A DNA stretch of 64,000 nucleotides, taken from NCBI RefSeq assembly GCF_900638305.1, contig NZ_LR134506.1, positions 1,178,001-1,242,000 of the forward strand, given 5' to 3'. How positions within the stretch are numbered: position 1 is the first letter of the stretch; the number at the start of each line of letters is the position of its first letter. Positions 9,267 to 18,146 of this stretch are shown in pieces. Origin of the DNA: Porphyromonas cangingivalis (GTDB lineage Bacteria > Bacteroidota > Bacteroidia > Bacteroidales > Porphyromonadaceae). The notes below the pieces were generated by a model. That model was not told where the DNA came from and did not search any database. It saw only the letters and a list, made by a program, of their open reading frames with translations. The position numbers and the translations under genes were made by a program.

Positions 9267-11015
9267 TCAAAGTCCGAGCTCTTGACAGATCTGACCGATC
9301 TTCTCTTCACACTTCTTACGAGCACTCTCCAAGTCAGCAGGCGATGCCACAGGAGCTTGTGCCTGGATGTAGAACTTGATCTTGGGCTCTGTTCCCGAAG
9401 GACGGATAGAGAGCTTTGTGCCGTCGTTTGCCTTGTACTGGAGGACATTGCTTGTGGTAGGCATATCGAGGGTGAAGACCTCACCCTTGTCGATCCACTG
9501 CCCCTTGAGGTTCGAATAGTCGAGGATCTCAGTGATGATCGAGCCTGCAAGGGCCTTTGGTGGATTGTGGCGGAAGTTCTTCATCATCGCCTCGATCTCC
9601 TCAGCTCCACTCTTGCCCGGACGGACGACAGAGATACCCTTTTCGAGAGAGTAGCCGTAGTCACAATAGATCTTGTCGAGCAACTGATAGATGCTCAAGC
9701 CCTTGTCCTTTGCCCATGCAGCGATCTCCGCAAGGATGACACACGCAGAGACGGAACTCTTGTCGCGGATGAAGTCTTCCCACAAGTAGCCATAACTCTC
9801 TTCACCTCCACCGAGGTATTCCTTCTTACCCTCGTTCTTACGGATGACATCAGCGATCCACTTGAAGCCGGTGTAGCAGTCATAGAGTTCGACATTGTTG
9901 CGTTCGGCGATGTTGCGGATAAGATCCGTGGTGACGATGGTCTTTACAAGATACTGATTGCCATCGAGCTTACCCTCCTCACGTCTCTTCTCTATAGCAT
10001 AGTACGCATAGAGGAGACAAGTCTGATTACCATTGACGAGGATCCACTCACCGTTATTGTCCTTGACTGCAGCACCGATACGGTCGCCATCAGGGTCACT
10101 CGCCATGACAAGCTCTGCATCGACCTCCTTGGCACGCTCTATCGCCATCTTGAGAGCCGCAGGCTCTTCAGGATTAGGAGACTCCACGGTAGGGAAGTTG
10201 CCACTGATGACATCTTGCTCGGGGACATTATATATATTGGTGAAGCCCGCAGCCTTGAGCGCAGGAGGGACGATCTTAACCCCTGTACCGTGGATGGGTG
10301 TGTAGACGATCTTGATGTCGTGGTGCCTCTTGACAGAATCGGGAGAAAGCATGGATCCTACGACGGCGTCGATAAACTTCTTGTCCATCTCTGCCCCAAG
10401 AAGAGTAATCATCTCCTTAGGACCGTCAAACTTAATGTCTGAGACAGATCTGATCTGATTGACTTCGGATATGACATTCCGGTCGTGTGGAGCGATCATC
10501 TGTGCCCCATCGCTCCAATAGGCCTTGTAGCCGTTGTATATCTTGGGGTTGTGAGAAGCAGTGATCATGATACCGCTCTGACACCCGAGTTCACGGATGG
10601 CATAAGAGATTTCGGGGGTCGGTCTTAGATCTTCGAACAAGAAGACCTTGATCCCATTGGCAGCAAAGATCCCTGCTGCGATCTCGGCAAACTTACGACT
10701 GTTGTTGCGACAGTCGTGTCCGATGACGACCTTGAGGTCAGCCTCTCTGCCACACTCCTTGATGATGTAGTTTGAGAGCCCTTGTGTGGCAGCTCCGACG
10801 GTGTACTTGTTCATGCGATTTGTACCCGCACCCATGATACCTCTGAGCCCTCCTGTACCGAACTCCAAGTCCTTGTAGAACGCCTCGATAAGAGGGGTCT
10901 TGTCGTCGCTCTCCATCATGGTGCGCACCTCTGCCTGTGTCTCTTGATCATACTCACTGCCAAGCCATAGTTCGGCCTTGGCCATGACGGTCTTCAATAG
11001 TTCTTCTTGTGACAT
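9267..11015 (-). CDS. Phosphoglucomutase/phosphomannomutase (alpha-D-phosphohexomutase)
   Basis: The 582-aa enzyme interconverts hexose 1- and 6-phosphates. The four signature loops are visible: the catalytic phosphoserine loop TASHNPKIYNGYK, the metal-binding DPDGDRIGA, the sugar-specificity loop GGEESYGY, and the phosphate-binding RPSGTEPKIKFYI near the C terminus. Length fits the roughly 580-aa group II enzymes (PgcA-like), which can act on glucose and sometimes ribose phosphates; substrate preference cannot be read here. It is monocistronic, with a terminator at 9182-9223. Confidence 0.94.
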   Translation of the reverse strand: MSQEELLKTVMAKAELWLGSEYDQETQAEVRTMMESDDKTPLIEAFYKDLEFGTGGLRGIMGAGTNRMNKYTVGAATQGLSNYIIKECGREADLKVVIGHDCRNNSRKFAEIAAGIFAANGIKVFLFEDLRPTPEISYAIRELGCQSGIMITASHNPKIYNGYKAYWSDGAQMIAPHDRNVISEVNQIRSVSDIKFDGPKEMITLLGAEMDKKFIDAVVGSMLSPDSVKRHHDIKIVYTPIHGTGVKIVPPALKAAGFTNIYNVPEQDVISGNFPTVESPNPEEPAALKMAIERAKEVDAELVMASDPDGDRIGAAVKDNNGEWILVNGNQTCLLYAYYAIEKRREEGKLDGNQYLVKTIVTTDLIRNIAERNNVELYDCYTGFKWIADVIRKNEGKKEYLGGGEESYGYLWEDFIRDKSSVSACVILAEIAAWAKDKGLSIYQLLDKIYCDYGYSLEKGISVVRPGKSGAEEIEAMMKNFRHNPPKALAGSIITEILDYSNLKGQWIDKGEVFTLDMPTTSNVLQYKANDGTKLSIRPSGTEPKIKFYIQAQAPVASPADLESARKKCEEKIGQICQELGL

Positions 11016-11107
11016 AACGATATTGTTTCTATATGATAATTACCTAAATAAATAGATGTGGATAAGAAATCAATCCTTCTTCGCAAATGTACCCATTTTT
11101 TATGATA

Positions 11108-12049
11108 TTAACCATTGAACGCCATCCCTTGTTTGATATTGTTTGCTTCGAGATGTCGGATGATCTTGTGCGTAAAGACATGGTTCTTGAGGTTCCACTT
11201 GGGAGCGATCAACAGGTCGGCGGGCGAAGACGACACAAAGCGATCGATGTAAATATCCGGTCTCAGATGTGCGACGAGATCACCGACGATGTCGAGATAC
11301 TCTTCGGGGCTGAGGAGTGGGATGCTCGACGGATCTTGAAGAAATGTCCGGCCGAGGATCGTCCCCTTGAGTATCTGGAGCTGATGGAGCTTGAGGGACG
11401 TGATGGGTAACTGCGACAATGCCTTGATGTGCCCGACAAAATCCTCTCGACTTTCGCCCGGCAGGCCGATGATGAGATGCGCCCCCACGGGCAATCCACG
11501 TCGGGCGGTCTCTTCGATCGCCCTTACACTGGTGGCATAGTCATGCCCCCTATTGATGGCATCAAGTGTCCTGTCTGATGTAGACTCCACTCCATACTCG
11601 ATATAGACGAAGGTCTGCTTCGAGAGCTCCTCGAAGTAGTCCAACAGTGCCGAGGGCATACAGTCCGGACGGGTACCGATGATGATCCCCACTGTGTCTT
11701 GCACACCGAGTGCCTCCTCGTATCTGTCGATCATGGACGATATATCATCGCCATACGTGTTGGTATAAGACTGGAAGTAAGCGAGATATTTCATCTCAGG
11801 ATACTTGTGGGAGAAAAATCTGATCCCATCCTGCATCTGCTGTGTGATCGATCCGAACTTCGCTGTATAGTCGGGAGTGAAAGACTTGTTATTGCAATAC
11901 GCACAGCCTCCTCGTCCCGAAGCTCCGTCCCGGTTGGGACACGTGAACCCCGCATTGATCGATATCTTCTGTACCTTGAAGGGGAATATACTCCGGAAGT
12001 ACTCTGAGAAGTCTCTGTATGGTTTGGTCGTGATACTATGTTGACTCAT
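11108..12049 (-). CDS. TIGR01212/YhcC-family radical SAM protein
   Basis: From the ATG at 12049 the protein has 313 aa. The Fe-S cluster motif reads CPNRDGASGRGGCAYCNN, the long-spaced CxxC-type arrangement of the YhcC family, followed by the family's AYFQSYTNTY segment and GLPGESREDF. The frame is open up to 12127, but starting at 12049 gives the family's usual spacing (about 36 residues) before the first cluster Cys; an ATG at 12064 is a second option. The function of this family is not settled. The protein is cytosolic and expected to bind [4Fe-4S] and SAM. Confidence 0.87.
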   Translation of the reverse strand: MSQHSITTKPYRDFSEYFRSIFPFKVQKISINAGFTCPNRDGASGRGGCAYCNNKSFTPDYTAKFGSITQQMQDGIRFFSHKYPEMKYLAYFQSYTNTYGDDISSMIDRYEEALGVQDTVGIIIGTRPDCMPSALLDYFEELSKQTFVYIEYGVESTSDRTLDAINRGHDYATSVRAIEETARRGLPVGAHLIIGLPGESREDFVGHIKALSQLPITSLKLHQLQILKGTILGRTFLQDPSSIPLLSPEEYLDIVGDLVAHLRPDIYIDRFVSSSPADLLIAPKWNLKNHVFTHKIIRHLEANNIKQGMAFNG

Positions 12050-12235
12050 TGGTTGTTGTTCCATGAAAATGGGATATGTAATGGAGGAAGTCCAAGTTAC
12101 TACAAAAAAAACTAAAAAAGCCTGCATCTCCTCACCCTTTCAGACAATACACCCCTCATGTACATACGTAGCGAAAAGAGACTGAAGGCTCCCTCTAAAA
12201 AGCAAGCAGGCCCGACACTACGTGACAGACCTACA

Positions 12236-12303
12236 AAAGAAAAAGGCTGTCTCACGACAACCTTCAATCTAATATTAACCTAAAATCTAATACTATGAAA
12301 AAC
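12236..12303 (-). ncRNA. Predicted small RNA of about 68 nt with own promoter and terminator
   Basis: On the minus strand a promoter (12310-12339) precedes a short segment that ends in a hairpin, AGGTTGTC-GTGA-GACAGCCT (plus 12244-12263), followed by TTTTTCTTTTG, an intrinsic terminator. No reading frame of useful length lies between. The internal sequence includes TATTAGATTTTAGGTTAA. From memory, closely similar short segments recur in Bacteroidales genomes, but I could not search. It lies in the 380-bp gap between the HD gene and the radical SAM gene. The plus-strand reading shows only a seven-codon ATG frame. Confidence 0.5.
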
Positions 12304-12309
12304 ACGATG

Positions 12310-12339
12310 CAAAGGTAGTGATATTTTTCGGATTGTCAA
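12310..12339 (-). promoter_or_regulatory. Promoter of the predicted small RNA
   Basis: Minus-strand TTG (plus 12337-12339), 19-bp spacer, then TACCTTTG (plus 12310-12317), a perfect TAnnTTTG box followed by CA. Confidence 0.6.
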
Positions 12340-12429
12340 TACCCCCACATTGCAAATCTGCTCATTTCACAAGATTTTTATAAATCATTAACCGAGAAAC
12401 AAAGATTTCTCGTATTCATTTAGCAGATT

Positions 12430-13008
12430 TTAATCATTTTCATTCAGGAACAAAGTGCACCAAGCATCGAAGCGAAGTACATCATCCTGACCATAGCTTG
12501 CCAATCCCTTGCGGATCTTGTCGAGAGACTTCTCTTTCATCTGACCGGATTTGGAGAAGAATTTATCCGCGAAGCACACGATTTGTTCCTCAAGACTCAC
12601 AGGCATCATCTCCCTGTGAGGGAGTTCCCAACCATTGGCAAGGATCATCTCCAAGGTGATACCCGTACCCGTATGTCGCTCGCAGACCAACGCATGTCTA
12701 TGGAGCCCCATGCTCCTGAGACGCTCCGCCCCTATGTACCCGTGGAGGATATAAGGAGCACTGCCATGGCAGTCTATCGCCGGAGCATGACAGGCATTGA
12801 TACCTATATCATGGAGCATGGCCGACTCGTAGACAAAGCGACGATTGACCCTCCACTCGGGATGAGCATCCACGATATGGAGTGCTTTCTGCGCCACCTT
12901 CTCACTATGCTCGACCAATATCCGATAAGCTTCGCTCTCAGGGTCATAATACTTGCGGATCACCTCTATGGGATCCACACCATGTACGATCAGATCATCA
13001 CTCTGCAT
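12430..13008 (-). CDS. HD-domain phosphohydrolase family protein
   Basis: The 192-aa protein carries an HD metal-dependent phosphohydrolase fold. An early His lies in EHSEKVAQKAL, the HD pair in SAMLHDIGI, and further His residues lie in HGYIGAERL and CERHTGTGI; the final Asp is in CFADKFFSK. This resembles small HDIG proteins related to YqeK or GTP/nucleotide hydrolases. Substrate is unknown. It follows the DUF3108 gene by 9 bp on the same strand, so the two are probably one operon. Confidence 0.82.
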   Translation of the reverse strand: MQSDDLIVHGVDPIEVIRKYYDPESEAYRILVEHSEKVAQKALHIVDAHPEWRVNRRFVYESAMLHDIGINACHAPAIDCHGSAPYILHGYIGAERLRSMGLHRHALVCERHTGTGITLEMILANGWELPHREMMPVSLEEQIVCFADKFFSKSGQMKEKSLDKIRKGLASYGQDDVLRFDAWCTLFLNEND

Positions 13009-13017
13009 AACGATACC

Positions 13018-13830
13018 TTATTGTCTCGTCATCGACGTAAGGATGCACTCGGCATAGCCGACCTTGAGCTTGGTACGTATCTTGACCGGTACGAGATAGT
13101 CGTCATCTGTCACCCAAAGTTCGGCCGACTGGTTCTTTTTCGAAAAAGCCTCATCCTCTATATTCAGGAAGAAGCGTATCACCTCCTTGTCCTGCCCATC
13201 GGGCATACGATGTACATCCCGTCCGGCATAGACGATCTCACAAGGGACGAGATCCTTACCCACGGGGATCACGAAGGCAGCCTTGTAGTTGAGACGCACC
13301 TTGGAGCGATCTACTCCACGCACGACATTGAATGCCGACTGCATGTCTGCCACCACCCTCTCCGAGTTGACATGAAGAGTGGTGTCGATGAGGAGTTCGG
13401 TCGACGACAGACGCCTCATCCTCATACGGGTCTTGTCAGCATCGTACTTGTACGTGATCTCATCGACCGAATAGTAGCCGCCATCGTCGGTACGCTTCTC
13501 AGCCCTCAGAGGGAGCTTCTTGTAATCATACAGCACCTCGAGAGTGTCCCTCATCGGGAAGACGGTCTCGAAGATACCCGAGGTCTTGAACCTCACCTGC
13601 TGGAACCACTGTTTTTGGCTGGACACCGTGCTCGTCTTGATCACGGCATGCCCTGCTGTTCCCTTGATGATACCCCAACGGAAGTAGACGACATAGTGAA
13701 GTTGTTCCGGCCCTTTGAAGGTCGCAGATCTCTGAAAATACTCTGCCCTATCTCCCTGCCCCGATGAAACACCGAAAGCCGAAAGACAAGTGAACAATAA
13801 AAATAACAGGAAGAAATATCTTGATTTCAT
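13018..13830 (-). CDS. DUF3108 domain secreted protein
   Basis: The 270-aa protein begins with a Sec signal peptide (about residues 1-24, hydrophobic FFLLFLLF core). The rest is a beta-rich domain with the DUF3108 signatures: the segment after HYVVYFRWGIIKGTAGHAVI, the FETVFPMRDTLEVLYD stretch and, near the end, LVPVKIRTKLKVGYAECIL. DUF3108 proteins are periplasmic or outer-membrane proteins of unknown function, thought to have a lipocalin-like or LolB-like barrel. It is first in the operon with the HD hydrolase. Confidence 0.85.
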   Translation of the reverse strand: MKSRYFFLLFLLFTCLSAFGVSSGQGDRAEYFQRSATFKGPEQLHYVVYFRWGIIKGTAGHAVIKTSTVSSQKQWFQQVRFKTSGIFETVFPMRDTLEVLYDYKKLPLRAEKRTDDGGYYSVDEITYKYDADKTRMRMRRLSSTELLIDTTLHVNSERVVADMQSAFNVVRGVDRSKVRLNYKAAFVIPVGKDLVPCEIVYAGRDVHRMPDGQDKEVIRFFLNIEDEAFSKKNQSAELWVTDDDYLVPVKIRTKLKVGYAECILTSMTRQ

Positions 13831-14051
13831 CAGGATTGACGTTTAATGAATAATGACCCTCACCACCATCGCCACTAACGGCAGAAACGAAGGAGAGTCC
13901 TATGATGATGCAATACAAAGATATTATAAATTTTGAATTAACCACCGACGGATGGTTTCAAAACCTCCCCACAACTCTATATCACAGGGGTAGTCTGAAC
14001 ACTTTTGCACATGCAAAAATCCCCTCAATGCTCCCCATCCACACACCCCCT

Positions 14052-14113
14052 CGACAGAGTGCATTCTGTGTCGGGACAGAACACATTCTGTCAGGGCACA
14101 AAAAACGTTCTGC
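14052..14113. repeat. 22-bp-period palindromic repeat array, family 1, copy A
   Basis: Three units start with ACAGA or ACA at 14054, 14076 and 14098, exactly 22 bp apart. Each unit is a small palindrome of the form ACAGA-n5-TTCTGT. Related arrays are at 22755-22843, 42541-42603 and 48261-48325. Confidence 0.75.
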
Positions 14114-14254
14114 TCTCCTCCGGACACTGACGAAAGATAATAGCCCCTATGTGGACAAGTTTTATTATATTAGCAAATCTTTCGCCCGAAGGGTCGAAGA
14201 TGCTTGTCGATACATGTATATCACATTATTACATTAATATATCTAACTATCAGG

Positions 14255-15904
14255 ATGAAAAGATTATTTCTATCAGCCTTCCTACTTGTCATGGGACTTA
14301 GCTTCTCGCAAGATGCTAAGGCGTGTACTGACCTTATCGTAGGGCGCAAGGCTTCGACCGATGGATCGGTCATCGTGAGTTATGCTGCAGACAGCCACAC
14401 TCTATATGGTGCGCTGTACCACTGGCCGGCAGCTGTATGGCAACAAGGAGCGATGCTCAAGGTCTATGAGTGGGACACCGGTGTCTATGGTGGTGACATC
14501 GCACAGGTCGGACGCACCTACAATGTCGTCGGTAACATGAACGAAAAACAGGTAGCCATCACCGAAAGTACATTCGGAGGCCGAGAAGACCTCCACGGCA
14601 CCGAGGGTATCATGGACTACGGCAGCCTTATCTATATCGCACTCCAACGCTCTGCCACAGCACGCGAAGCGATCAAGGTCATGACCGGGCTCGTGGACAA
14701 GTACGGATACAAGAGCACAGGTGAGTCTTTCACCATCGCTGACAAGAACGAAGTGTGGGTGATGGAGATGATCGGTAAAGGTAAGGGCGAGAAGGGTGCA
14801 GTATGGGTAGCCATCCGCATACCCGATGACTGTATCTCTGCACACGCCAACCAAGCACGTATCCAACAGATCCCATTCAACGATAAGGAGAACTGTATGT
14901 ACTCCAAGGATGTCGTCGAGTTTGCTCGTAAGAAGGGCTTCTACAAAGGCAAGGATAAGGACTTCAGCTTCCAGCAAGTATATGCACCTTATGACTTCGG
15001 TGCCCTCCGCGGTTGTGAAGCGAGAGTATGGTCGTTCTTCAACCGTTTTGCTGACGGCATGGACAAGTACCTCCCACTCATCACCGGTCACAATCCTCAA
15101 AATGATCCAATGCCTCTCTATGTGAAGCCCAACCGTAAGCTCTCCGTAGCAGATGTACGTGACATGATGCGTGACCACTACGAAGGTACCGCCCTCGACA
15201 TGACTCAGGACATCGGCGCAGGCCCTTACGCTTGCCCTTATCGTTGGAGACCGATGACCTTCAAGGTCGATGGACAAGAGTATGTCAACGAGCGTGCCAT
15301 CGCGACCCAGCAGTCGGGCTTCGTACTCGTGGCTCAGCTCCGCAACTACCTCCCGGACTATGTGGGTGGTGTCCTTTGGTTTGCAGTCGATGATGCCGAC
15401 ATGGCAGTCTTCACACCTATGTATGGCTCTATCACAAGAGTGCCCGAATGCTACAGCGAACAAAATGGTGACCTCCTTACGTTCTCTTGGACATCTGCGT
15501 TCTGGATGCACAACTGGGTGGCAAACATGGCGTACAACAAGTACAGCTACATGATCAAGGATATCCGCAAGGTACAGGGCGAACTTGAGTCTAAGTTCAT
15601 GACCATGCAGCCGATGATCGAGCAGTATGCAATGGAGCTTGGCAAGAAGGACGAAAAGGCAGCGATCGACTTCCTCACCAACTACTCTTGCTCCGAAGCC
15701 GAAATGTCTACCGCTCGCTGGAAAGAGCTTGGTACTTACCTGCTCGTGAAGTACATCGATGGTAACATCAAGAAGGAAAAGGACGGCAAGTTCGAACGCT
15801 CAGAGGTGGGCATGCCTGTCTCTCCTAAGCAACCGGGCTACGACGAACAATACTACAGACGCATCGCTGAGCAGACCGGTGATCGTCTCAAGGTGAAGAA
15901 GTAA
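14255..15904 (+). CDS. C69-family dipeptidase (Ntn hydrolase), secreted
   Basis: The start at 14255 gives a 549-aa protein with a Sec signal peptide cut just before the mature N-terminal Cys (AKA|CTDLIVG). That Cys is the nucleophile of C69/U34 Ntn-hydrolase dipeptidases, so signal removal would also create the active site. Further family signatures are GRKASTDGSVI, NEKQVAITESTFGG, and NEVWVMEM. Length fits Bacteroidetes C69 enzymes (about 550 aa). It probably degrades dipeptides in the periplasm, useful for an asaccharolytic peptide-fermenting lifestyle (inference). It is monocistronic, ended by the bidirectional terminator at 15925-15972. Confidence 0.93.
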   Translation: MKRLFLSAFLLVMGLSFSQDAKACTDLIVGRKASTDGSVIVSYAADSHTLYGALYHWPAAVWQQGAMLKVYEWDTGVYGGDIAQVGRTYNVVGNMNEKQVAITESTFGGREDLHGTEGIMDYGSLIYIALQRSATAREAIKVMTGLVDKYGYKSTGESFTIADKNEVWVMEMIGKGKGEKGAVWVAIRIPDDCISAHANQARIQQIPFNDKENCMYSKDVVEFARKKGFYKGKDKDFSFQQVYAPYDFGALRGCEARVWSFFNRFADGMDKYLPLITGHNPQNDPMPLYVKPNRKLSVADVRDMMRDHYEGTALDMTQDIGAGPYACPYRWRPMTFKVDGQEYVNERAIATQQSGFVLVAQLRNYLPDYVGGVLWFAVDDADMAVFTPMYGSITRVPECYSEQNGDLLTFSWTSAFWMHNWVANMAYNKYSYMIKDIRKVQGELESKFMTMQPMIEQYAMELGKKDEKAAIDFLTNYSCSEAEMSTARWKELGTYLLVKYIDGNIKKEKDGKFERSEVGMPVSPKQPGYDEQYYRRIAEQTGDRLKVKK

Positions 15905-15924
15905 TCTCTCCTTGCCCACAAAAA

Positions 15925-15972
15925 AAGGGTCACACATCAAGCCTCAGTGCTGATGTGTGACCCTTCTTTTTT
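15925..15972. terminator. Bidirectional terminator between C69 peptidase and BACON lipoprotein
   Basis: A 15-bp perfect inverted repeat (15925-15939 and 15951-15965, core GGGTCACACATCA) is flanked by an A-run on the left and a T-run on the right, so it serves both convergent genes. Confidence 0.9.
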
Positions 15973-15997
15973 TATACTCTGTGGACGGAGTTTCTCC

Positions 15998-16387
15998 TTA
16001 CTTCTTTGCCTCGAACTTCACCAAGAGTTTGAGTGTACCACCCTTGCCGGTGACTGTGATCTCTTTGGACTGATCGACAGTGAGGTCGGCATCGACCTTG
16101 AGAGTCAACTTGACCGTAGCATTCTTCTCGCCCGAGTAAGGCGTGATGGTGAACCACCCTGCATCGGCAATCGGTGTACCCAACGTCGGGGTGATCCCTT
16201 CGCCTGTGATTTCCCAAGGCGTGTTGCTACTTACCGTAAAGGTAGAAGTACGAGTTGCCTTGGTCAGCACGATCTCTTCCTTGTCCAAGATGATGTACTT
16301 GACCTCTTCTTGCTCTTTGCACCCGATGACAAGCACAAATGCCAATACCGTCGCCACAAGTGTCGCAAATAGACCCTTAATCTTCAT
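15998..16387 (-). CDS. BACON-domain lipoprotein
   Basis: From the ATG at 16387 the protein has 129 aa with an SPII signal peptide and lipobox VIGC. The mature part is one BACON-type beta-sandwich: the SSNTPWEIT segment, GWFTITPYSGEKNATVKL and a final beta-rich tail are typical. BACON domains are found in Bacteroidetes surface glycan- or mucin-binding proteins, but a single-domain lipoprotein has no assigned ligand. The promoter -7 box is about 130 bp upstream, leaving a long leader. Confidence 0.85.
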   Translation of the reverse strand: MKIKGLFATLVATVLAFVLVIGCKEQEEVKYIILDKEEIVLTKATRTSTFTVSSNTPWEITGEGITPTLGTPIADAGWFTITPYSGEKNATVKLTLKVDADLTVDQSKEITVTGKGGTLKLLVKFEAKK

Positions 16388-16518
16388 TCCAGTATACAAT
16401 TAGTTGTTAAACAGTTATTTATTTCCTTTTCTTATACCATATATCGCTCTTCCGAGAGCTAAGGCCAAAAGGGCGTTAGATTCTTTGAGAACAATTTATC
16501 CAAATCCATCCGCTCCTG

Positions 16519-16526
16519 CAAAGTTA
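16519..16526 (-). promoter_or_regulatory. -7 box for the BACON lipoprotein transcript
   Basis: Minus-strand TAACTTTG (followed by CA) matches TAnnTTTG. Possible -33 TTTG elements are closer than usual (15 bp). It predicts a leader of about 125 nt that contains a 16-codon ATG frame (16459-16509). Confidence 0.45.
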
Positions 16527-16735
16527 CAATATAAAAATGCTCAAAAACACCTTTCCTTGCATAAAGATGATACCCCTATCCTACTTTCCGTCTTGAAGTA
16601 GTACAGAATACCATCTCTCGCTCCCATCCCCTCCCCGGCAGGCACAAATGAAGCCCTCCGTGACCACACCATCGGTAGTCCCGGAGGGCACACCTCTGCC
16701 ACATGTATCAGGTATGTGAGCGCAGATGGGTAGAG

Positions 16736-17041
16736 TCACCCGAGCCCTGCGGCAGGGAAATACTGCTTGAGGGCTTCGAAGTGCACCTTGAAGGCTTGGC
16801 GTCCAAGCTCGGTGATCTTGCAGGTCGTGCGAGTACGTTTACCGACAAAACCCTTCTCCACCTCTATGTATCCGGCAGTGGAGAGCTTGTCGATCTGGAC
16901 ACTGAGGTTGCCCCCCGTCGCCGAAGTCTTCTCCTTGAGATAAAGGAAGTCGGCCTCTTCGTCCTGCATCAAGATAGACATGATGGAGAGTCTCAGTTCG
17001 GAAAGCAAGAGGGGATCCAGTGGTGGAAGTTGAGGAGACAT
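16736..17041 (-). CDS. Winged-helix transcriptional regulator (HTH_34/MarR-like)
   Basis: The 101-aa protein is a single winged helix: RLSIMSILMQ, LKEKTSATGGNLSVQIDKLSTAGYIEVEK (recognition region) and the wing KRTRTTCKITELGRQAF. This matches the short HTH_34 group of winged-helix DNA-binding proteins. It lies 7 bp behind the membrane protein gene and is almost certainly cotranscribed with it. Such pairs often have a regulator that controls its own operon. The effector is unknown. Confidence 0.87.
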   Translation of the reverse strand: MSPQLPPLDPLLLSELRLSIMSILMQDEEADFLYLKEKTSATGGNLSVQIDKLSTAGYIEVEKGFVGKRTRTTCKITELGRQAFKVHFEALKQYFPAAGLG

Positions 17042-17048
17042 AGTTCGT

Positions 17049-17627
17049 TTATTTTGAGGATTGACGTCTCTTGGACATAAAATAATATCCGGGGATGATA
17101 TTGATGAGGAAGATCACGATACTGAAGTAAAGTGTCTGATCGGCGATACTAAGATGGTGAGAAAAATATGCTCCGTAAGCATAAGTGACGACCAGTCCGA
17201 GCATCGAAGTGGCTTTCAAAACCTTCACGCCGAGAGCAAAGCCGGCGATGGCTTGGGCAATGCTCAAAAGGAGCATGATGATGAAAAGCGGAGGAGTGAC
17301 CAAGAAGCTGACCAAGATGACATTCGTCCCGATGACTGTCCATGCAGTATCGATGATCTTGTCGATCTTATTGAGTCCGCCTTCAACCTTGCGTGAGGTC
17401 ATGACAGTGAGCAGGATCCCTATGATGGGCAGAGCCAACCAGCCAAAGAAAGCATTGACCCCATATTCAGGGATGAGCAAATAGACCGCCACACCCACGA
17501 TAAGGGTGAGCCAGCCCCATATCAGGTATGGGAGGTAAAACTTTCGCTCGATACGACGCTCACTCTGCCGGATCATTCGTGTGATGACTTCCAAACTTTC
17601 ACTCGGTGTCAAATCTCTTGTATTCAT
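17049..17627 (-). CDS. Four- to five-helix inner-membrane protein paired with a winged-helix regulator
   Basis: This 192-aa protein starts with a soluble segment of about 30 residues (SESLEVITRMIRQSERRIERK) and then about five hydrophobic helices. It has no catalytic motif I recognise. Similar proteins usually sit directly upstream of HTH_34 regulators in Bacteroidetes, as here with a 7-bp gap. The promoter at 17683-17714 is one of the best matches in the window. It may act with the regulator as a membrane-linked control module; that is inference. Confidence 0.8.
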   Translation of the reverse strand: MNTRDLTPSESLEVITRMIRQSERRIERKFYLPYLIWGWLTLIVGVAVYLLIPEYGVNAFFGWLALPIIGILLTVMTSRKVEGGLNKIDKIIDTAWTVIGTNVILVSFLVTPPLFIIMLLLSIAQAIAGFALGVKVLKATSMLGLVVTYAYGAYFSHHLSIADQTLYFSIVIFLINIIPGYYFMSKRRQSSK

Positions 17628-17682
17628 AACTTTAACTTTTTAGAATGGATGATTGTATTGATTTTGGTTCCGAAACTCACCA

Positions 17683-17714
17683 CAAAGATAGATTAGTTTA
17701 TTTTATAAACCAAA
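17683..17714 (-). promoter_or_regulatory. Consensus Bacteroidetes promoter for the membrane protein-regulator operon
   Basis: Minus-strand TTTG (plus 17711-17714), 20-bp spacer, then TATCTTTG (plus 17683-17690): a perfect match at both boxes. Confidence 0.8.
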
Positions 17715-17820
17715 TTAAATCACAAAATAAATTTCACTTGATCGCTCCCTCTCGTATTGATACAATAGATGTCACAAGAGCTCCTGCACCATACGAAGTC
17801 AAAGAAGCAAGAAAAAAAGT

Positions 17821-17886
17821 CGTTAGATTCGATCTCTCAAGTTTAACGACTTTCGTCATCGAGTCTAACGACCTTTTGTCGACCTT
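17821..17886. repeat. 22-bp-period tandem repeat array, family 2, copy 2
   Basis: Units start at 17821, 17843 and 17865 (22-bp spacing). Units 2 and 3 share TAACGAC-T, and unit 1 carries the inverse CGTTAGA. It aligns without gaps to 2401-2460 (43 of 60 identical). Confidence 0.6.
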
Positions 17887-18113
17887 TCATGGACTTTTTT
17901 GTCCGAAGCATATGCACAGTGTAGGGAGACACCAACACCAGCCATCCATCGTATCGAGACATAACGCTCAGTACAAGGAGAGAATCCTCCTTACCCAAAC
18001 ATTGGAGCCCGAAGCCCTTTACTTCCGTAATATATAGACACATATAGATGACAGTCAGAAGTGTGTGCAAAAAGAAAAATCAAGCTTTTGAGTAAAAATT
18101 TTTCATCAAACTC

Positions 18114-18144
18114 TTGGAGAATAAAACTAAACCAATTAGATTTG
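18114..18144 (+). promoter_or_regulatory. Promoter of the GntR/ABC/TonB operon
   Basis: TTG at 18114-18116, a 20-bp spacer, then TAGATTTG at 18137-18144 (perfect TAnnTTTG) followed by CA. The start site is expected near 18150, inside the operator palindrome. Confidence 0.7.
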
Positions 18145-18146
18145 CA

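Noticed and set aside
13748-13945. 65-codon minus-strand frame with a signal-peptide-like start
   Set aside because: It overlaps the start of the DUF3108 gene in another frame, whose own signal peptide is clear.
14052-14113. CRISPR-like short repeat array
   Set aside because: The units are direct neighbours without unique spacers of 30 bp or more, and no cas gene is present; it fits a palindromic tandem array instead.
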